From NCBI GenBank assembly GCA_011316305.1, contig SAUG01000045.1, positions 1 through 64,000 on the forward strand: a DNA stretch of 64,000 nucleotides, given 5' to 3'. The notes beneath the pieces are model-generated. The model saw only the letters and a program-made list of their open reading frames with translations, made no database searches and had not been told where the DNA came from. The stretch is from Rusavskia elegans (Eukaryota > Ascomycota > Lecanoromycetes > Teloschistales > Teloschistaceae). Position numbers and translations under genes: made by a program. Positions 59,412-64,000 of this stretch are shown one piece after another. Numbering within the stretch: position 1 is the first letter of the stretch; the number at the start of each line of letters is the position of its first letter.

Positions 59412-60545
59412 CTACGCCCGTACTGTACATATATACTGAATTAAACATATCAGTCTGGCTCTCGCATTATGGTCCCAAGCATGACTCTTCAACGGTTTCC
59501 GATCTGAGCAACAGCCTACCCCCGGGACAAGTTTATCTCACGCAGAGATCTACTGTATGGTGCTTTCGCAGAGGATCTTGTCACCACAAATCCGAACTCG
59601 CGAATTGTTCTAGAGGCTGTCAATATGCCTTAGCTGTAAGCTCGGAGACGCAGTGAATCCTTGTACGGAGACTTAGATATACACGCAGCAAAGACCAGTG
59701 CGTGTATTACACTCAGGTCTCGCTGAAGACGACGCCCGCTTCTTCATCCCCCATACCTTTTCTAGGATCAAAGTGGTCGTCCCTTTGTCCTTATCACCTT
59801 TCTGGTTCATCAGCTACCACACACCCAGACGTGTCTTATCGATGCAAAATACACCGAAAGCAACCAAACCTAAGATTACCAGGGCTGTCACAATACGAAG
59901 AAAAGTATCGGCTTGTAAAAATGCCTCGACTCACTCGTAGGGAAAGATTTCTCGATCATTGTGGCGATCATTTGGACACATCGAGACTCTTTACATCGAC
60001 GATCCCTAGCGATTGTGGTCCTTCATCGACAGCTCAAGCTGTGGTCCTGCATGACTCGCGTTGCCTGCACATCAAAATACCAACCGCTGTGCAAAGACCC
60101 TTGTCCTGGTTGTGATACTCGACAATAGGCAACTCTAAGCATGACAAGGATCCAGTGTGGCCGGTAATCCTAGCAACTTCCACTGCCGTTAGCTCACTGA
60201 TCAGTCGCCTGCGAGGATCGGAGTAAAAATTCCACGCCTTCGCCTATACTTTCGTTGCGCTAATTTATGGCATTGGAAATGAAAGGCTAGAAGTTCGCTC
60301 CATTTGCTGCACTTCTGGTCATGACAACAAGCCTCCTAGCATCAGAGCCAGAACATCGAGATTATCCGCGAATTTAAACAGACGACTTTGGTATGTTTCC
60401 CCTTCGTTATGCTTTCGAATTTTTGAATCCAAGGTCTGCTTACGCAAGCGGACAGAGTACTGTAGCAGGCACAACTTGCCCCAGACACATCCTATCAACC
60501 CGGAATTTCAATCATCTGCTTCCCCAAACGGCAGCACCAGACTCA
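59412..60545. other. Intergenic, promoter region of the family B array
   Basis: No supportable gene. An in-frame ATG at 60393 would extend the next gene by 51 residues, but the sequence TTTG-GTATGT around it looks like a splice donor and the extension has no counterpart in the paralogues. Confidence 0.4.
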
Positions 60546-61145
60546 ATGGACACCACTCCGCACTTTAGCTTCAATTTCTCGACAGGCGAACAAGTAGTGT
60601 TCAAGTTCCAAAAAGGCTTGGGCAGGATGGCAGTCCTCATCAGAGCCCGGCATGAGCTCGATCCCAACCCCAATAGCATGGAATATATCACCCTTACTCG
60701 TATCATTCGGAAATTCCAAGCCGCTTTCACTTTGGAATGGGAGGATGATGACCCGGCGGAGAATAATGATGAGGCGCAGGAGTATGATGAGGCAATCGAT
60801 CCCGAGAAGAGAGACGAGATCCTGCTTAGGCACCTGGATGGAATCGTGACAGTCTGCAGGAAGCTTCGAGAGATCAAAGTTTCACCTGGTAAAGAGCTCC
60901 AAGACATGATGGGTTTGATCATTGCGGCTCTGAAGGGTTTCAGCGAAGATGAGACCCGTTTGAAGCAATGGCTTGCAATGGAAGAATCCTTTAGTGATGT
61001 TATTGGTAAGGAAATGCTGAGACATGAATCGGATGAGTGGAAGAAGGAGCAGGAGGAGGAGAAGAAGAAGAAGGAGCAGGAGGAGGAGGAGAAGAAGAAG
61101 GAGCAAGAGGAGAAGAAAAAGAAGGAGCTGGAAAAGAAGAAGTAG
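60546..61145 (+). CDS. Small protein of unknown function, family B member 1, with Lys/Glu tail
   Basis: A single exon of 199 residues. The start at 60546 matches the short N-termini of the paralogues. Residues 1-150 share the family pattern: FSFNFS near the start, a KGLGRMAVLIRAR-type helix, then TLTRIIRKFQAAFTLEW, an acidic insert, and HLDGIVTVCRKLREIKVSPG. The last 40 residues are KKEQEEE-type mixed-charge coil ending in KKK at a TAG codon. Directly after the stop the same frame continues as a long Glu run to 61307. No targeting signal. The tail lies in a GAG/AAG microsatellite. Function unknown. Confidence 0.68.
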   Translation: MDTTPHFSFNFSTGEQVVFKFQKGLGRMAVLIRARHELDPNPNSMEYITLTRIIRKFQAAFTLEWEDDDPAENNDEAQEYDEAIDPEKRDEILLRHLDGIVTVCRKLREIKVSPGKELQDMMGLIIAALKGFSEDETRLKQWLAMEESFSDVIGKEMLRHESDEWKKEQEEEKKKKEQEEEEKKKEQEEKKKKELEKKK

Positions 61146-61290
61146 AAGAAGAAGAAGGGCGAGGAGGAGGAGGTGGAGGGAGAGGAGGATGAGGAGGATG
61201 AGGAAGAGGAAGAGGAGGAGGAGGAGGAGGAGGAGGAGGAGGAGGAGGAGGAGGAGGAGGAGGAGGAGGAGGAGGAGGAGGAGGAGGAGC
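61039..61290 (+). repeat. GAG/AAG trinucleotide microsatellite
   Basis: Purine-only repeat about 250 bp long, almost pure GAG from 61200 to 61289. It spans the end of the family B member 1 gene. It gives false poly-Arg, poly-Leu and poly-Pro frames on both strands. Confidence 0.95.
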
Positions 61291-61683
61291 CGACGGAAGC
61301 TCCATGACTGCCACTCTCTGCGTCTTTCAGGTGGCAAAGTTCACAGGAGCCCCAGATCAGGCACGATCAGGAGGTACACCAAGTTCGGTAGCTAAGGTCC
61401 ATTGATCATGGGTAGCTATGGTCAGACTACTTAGTAATGGAAAACTTGGTATGCAAGCCATCGGACCAGACTACTGAAGCTGTACGACGCTCCGAGACAC
61501 CATTATTCTCGCTGGCTGAAAGCTTGGCTTACTCCAAAATGTACTTATAAGTGGGCTCCCTCTACCGGGACCTCAAGCAAAACAAATCCCCCTCCCTAAT
61601 TGCAAAGACCCCACAGCCAATAAACTCCAACCATCTCGTCGTCCATTCACCCCACCGACTTCGAGACAACCCAAATAACCGCC

Positions 61684-62109
61684 ATGACGGACGCTGCACA
61701 ACCCTCAACCAAGCTCGAGAAGGCGAAGTTCAACGTCTACTTCGCCTCGAAGACCAAGGACGGACAAGTCTCCGCCCACATGGACTTCGATAAAGGCTTC
61801 ACGCAGATCACCAACCTCATGATCAACCGCTCGCTATTCGACGATTACTACTTCGCCTACAAACACCTTGATAAAACCATTAAGGACTCCATCCAGAATT
61901 TCACCGTGGACAAGATCGTCGACGGTGAAGGATCGGATATTCCTCGCATTATGGATAGGGTCGCGGTGACAGTTATGCGTTTCCGCCATGTGGGTCTTCC
62001 AGTTCGGGAGTTTGATTATCTTGTGAGGATAATCGCTGAGGCGGTTGAGAAGGAGAAGTCCAGGGATAGCTTGTTGCTTGACTGGACCGCTGTGAAGCCT
62101 TGGACGTAA
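61684..62109 (+). CDS. Small protein of unknown function, family B member 2
   Basis: A single exon of 141 residues with ATG context ACCGCCATGA. The order is KFNVYFAS, a MDFDKGFTQITNLMINRSLF helix, YKHLDKTIKDSIQNFTVDKI, DIPRIMDRVAVTVMRFRHVG, LPVREFDYLVRIIAEAVEKE and a final LLLDW. The same sequence of blocks is found in the next gene. No signal peptide or membrane helix. Function unknown. Confidence 0.72.
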   Translation: MTDAAQPSTKLEKAKFNVYFASKTKDGQVSAHMDFDKGFTQITNLMINRSLFDDYYFAYKHLDKTIKDSIQNFTVDKIVDGEGSDIPRIMDRVAVTVMRFRHVGLPVREFDYLVRIIAEAVEKEKSRDSLLLDWTAVKPWT

Positions 62110-62316
62110 GGATGGGTTATTCGTCAGAATATGTGGTGGGTACTTTGGTTGTGGGCAGGAATATGTTTAGTATAGGTCCTCCTTATCTTGTAGCAGGGTG
62201 ATTGGGACTGGAGGCCGATAATGAGTCTGAAATAGCCTTCGGTAGGTAGTGAAGGTAGTAAAAATGGCAATGGATCAACTTACAATGCCTTTGTTCACAA
62301 CAATGTAGAGCGCTCT

Positions 62317-62403
62317 GATACACTGGCAGTCCCGTGACCAGACATTGTTTCAGCCTTGCAAAACATAAATATGAGCTCTCGCCCTCCTTTTCCTTCGACC
62401 CAA
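62317..62403 (+). promoter_or_regulatory. Promoter block of family B member 3, duplicated at the right edge
   Basis: It shares GATACACTGGC, CCCG-GA-C, an AT-rich TATA-like part and AGCTCTCGCCC--CTTTTC--TCGACCCA with 63904..63993. The gene start lies about 130 bp downstream. Confidence 0.7.
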
Positions 62404-62535
62404 ATTTCCCTAACTTGCTGATATATCCAGAACAATATTTCCTCGAACAACATTCTATCCGTACCGCTTACCAAGCATCATCATCTCTTGCGCAGCGCCA
62501 TCTGTCCTCGACTTACAGCTCTTGAATCAGCAACC

Positions 62536-63042
62536 ATGGATCAAGCGACGAGAGAACGCGTGCGTAATCGCAAGCAAGAAGAACTCGAAGAAAAAATGTG
62601 GATGGAGAAAACGAGCATTTCAGTCTGTCAGGCTCGCTATAAAAACTTTACCGCCTACTTCACTATGTTCATAAAGGACAAGCCACATCACATGAACCTG
62701 GAAACCGGATTGCCCCAACTCATCTCCCTTATCATCAGCCGGTCCATGTTCGGCCCTGAGTCCGAGGATTACGCATACCTCGACAAGCTCATCGGGGAGG
62801 CTGTCGAGAGCTTTAGGGTGAAACCCTTGAGTCAGTCCTTTCCAGAGACAAGGATGTCCCCCACAGATATGGCAGGGGACTTGGCACGCATCACGGCGGC
62901 TTACGAACGGCTTTTGAGTCTTGGTATCGAGATTAAAGAAATGAAGGCGCTGGCCGCTAAGCTCGTGTGGGCGGCTAGGGAGACTCCAGGCGCAGGGACT
63001 TGCCTGATGCATTGGGTTTTCCAGCAACCTCACGAGGATTAG
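62536..63042 (+). CDS. Small protein of unknown function, family B member 3
   Basis: A single exon of 168 residues. After a charged N-terminal helix (RNRKQEELEEKMWMEK) it shows the family blocks: FTAYFTMF, MNLETGLPQLISLIISRSMF, YAYLDKLIGEAVESFRVKPL, DLARITAAYERLLSLGIEIK, and a closing CLMHW. An insert of about ten residues precedes the DLARI block compared with member 2. Tandem orientation and similar size show that it arose by local duplication (inference). Function unknown. Confidence 0.72.
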   Translation: MDQATRERVRNRKQEELEEKMWMEKTSISVCQARYKNFTAYFTMFIKDKPHHMNLETGLPQLISLIISRSMFGPESEDYAYLDKLIGEAVESFRVKPLSQSFPETRMSPTDMAGDLARITAAYERLLSLGIEIKEMKALAAKLVWAARETPGAGTCLMHWVFQQPHED

Positions 63043-63340
63043 CCAGAGTGTCTGTCGACTGAGAGGTGTGGTGCTCCTCATTTGGTGAGCAAGAGAAATA
63101 CAACCGCTCTGACTTCACACGTCATCGTCGATATTGACTTGGTGACCCCATTGCGACTTCATCGGAATAATGACTCCCTCAACGCCGCCAAATTCTCTAT
63201 ATATACCCACTGCATCTCTCCATCCCCCATCATTCTCCTCAAAACCTACAACCCTTCCAAAACGAATTCTAACAGCCCTCGAACACTACACAGCCCCGAA
63301 CTTGATCTCAACCATAGTCGATCACATAACACCAACAACC

Positions 63341-63682
63341 ATGCCCCGACGCCAACATCGCGCTCACCGAAACCCCGCCAACGACCCCTTCCTCATCGCC
63401 GCCTCAACACCCGGCCATCCTCTTTATGAAGTATGCCAGGACCAACGCATACGACCTCAAGATGCTGGTGAATTCCTACAGATGGAAAAAGATCGGTGCA
63501 ACGCCGGACGCGTGCCATATGAATACGACGACATTGTCGACCAGGTCATCGATGAAATCGAAGCAGGTATGTATGGGAATGTAATGCAAGGAGGACGCCA
63601 TAGTGGAGCCGGACGACTTGGAGGCCATGGTGGACAAGGTGGAATTGTAGGATGTCGGGCAGCAGCAGCATCAAATCACTAG
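63341..63682 (+). CDS. Small basic-to-glycine-rich protein of unknown function
   Basis: A 113-residue single exon. The N-terminus is basic (MPRRQHRAHRNPANDP), the middle acidic (YEYDDIVDQVIDEIEAGMYG) and the C-terminus Gly/His-rich (GRHSGAGRLGGHGGQGG). A TATATATACCC element lies about 145 bp upstream. It does not share the family B blocks. Not recognised. Confidence 0.5.
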   Translation: MPRRQHRAHRNPANDPFLIAASTPGHPLYEVCQDQRIRPQDAGEFLQMEKDRCNAGRVPYEYDDIVDQVIDEIEAGMYGNVMQGGRHSGAGRLGGHGGQGGIVGCRAAAASNH

Positions 63683-63903
63683 GAATGGGACATTTCCTTT
63701 GGGGGCATCCATGTTTTATTAGGCAATATCCAGGTACAATGGCAGTATTGAGGAGTCGAGACTTGTTACAGAGTCCATACTACTTATAAGCAACCCTCGC
63801 CTCTGCTCTTTGCGTTGAGTGAATCCTTGATGAAGTTAAGCCATGGATCGAGATCTTACATAACGAATCGATCGAAACTGACTTTACATCATTATATAAC
63901 CCT

Positions 63904-63993
63904 GTGATACACTGGCTGCCCCGCGAACGGAATTTAGTTTCTTTGTTCAAAGTATATAAAGGGAAGCTCTCGCCCTTCTTTTCGCTCGACCCA
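63904..63993 (+). promoter_or_regulatory. Second copy of the family B promoter block, at the window edge
   Basis: Matches the block at 62317..62403 through GATACACTGGC, an AAAGTATATAAAG TATA box and AGCTCTCGCCCTTCTTTTC. By analogy a gene start should lie about 100-150 bp to the right, outside the window. Confidence 0.65.
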
Positions 63994-64000
63994 GCTCTCC

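Noticed and set aside
61000..61395. Poly-Arg, poly-Leu and poly-Pro frames on both strands
   Set aside because: Artefacts of the GAG/AAG microsatellite.
1..64000. tRNA, rRNA and CRISPR features
   Set aside because: No T-arm plus anticodon pattern, no rRNA segment and no spaced direct-repeat array was recognised by eye; a tRNA search program would be decisive.

Overview
The window is from a filamentous ascomycete (Pezizomycotina; Dothideomycetes is my best guess, by inference). Signs of this are short GT-AG introns of about 40-110 nt with CTRAY-type branch points, fungal-only families (an ApsA/Num1 cortical protein, a RasB-type GTPase, a CCG-6-like GPI protein, a Zn2Cys6 factor), long pyrimidine-rich leaders and many microsatellites. 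Exon borders below were worked out by hand from reading frame, splice consensus and family continuity.

Left part (1-25.4 kb), mostly conserved housekeeping genes: the 5' part of an acyl-CoA synthetase (- strand, cut by the left edge), a RasB-type small GTPase, a type II haloacid dehalogenase, a large ApsA/Num1-type protein with coiled coil and C-terminal PH domain, a small proline-rich secreted protein, a CCG-6-like GPI cell wall protein, mitochondrial serine hydroxymethyltransferase with five exons, and a conserved but unrecognised protein of about 500 residues. Gene density is low and intergenic stretches are long.

Middle (25.4-33.8 kb): more than 8 kb without a confident gene, holding microsatellites, an imperfect 50-bp direct repeat and two diverged copies of a short inverted-repeat element. 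It ends at a small Zn2Cys6 transcription factor gene.

36-51 kb is a dense block of small genes on both strands that I cannot assign to named families. Three (36.2, 44.7 and 48.95 kb) look like diverged copies of one family. One at 40.2 kb encodes a predicted nuclear protein with two unrelated tandem repeats. A 606-bp non-autonomous transposon with a 44-bp terminal inverted repeat and a perfect 8-bp target duplication lies in the same block.

51-59 kb returns to recognisable genes: an AAAP amino acid permease with an 11-nt microexon, a membrane-anchored type B carboxylesterase and an MFS transporter with a very long central loop. The last 4 kb holds a tandem array of small paralogues (60.5, 61.7, 62.5 kb). 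The promoter of the third is repeated at the right window edge, which predicts another member just outside. The two lineage-specific families and the transposon marks are the most novel content; no function can be read from sequence for either family.
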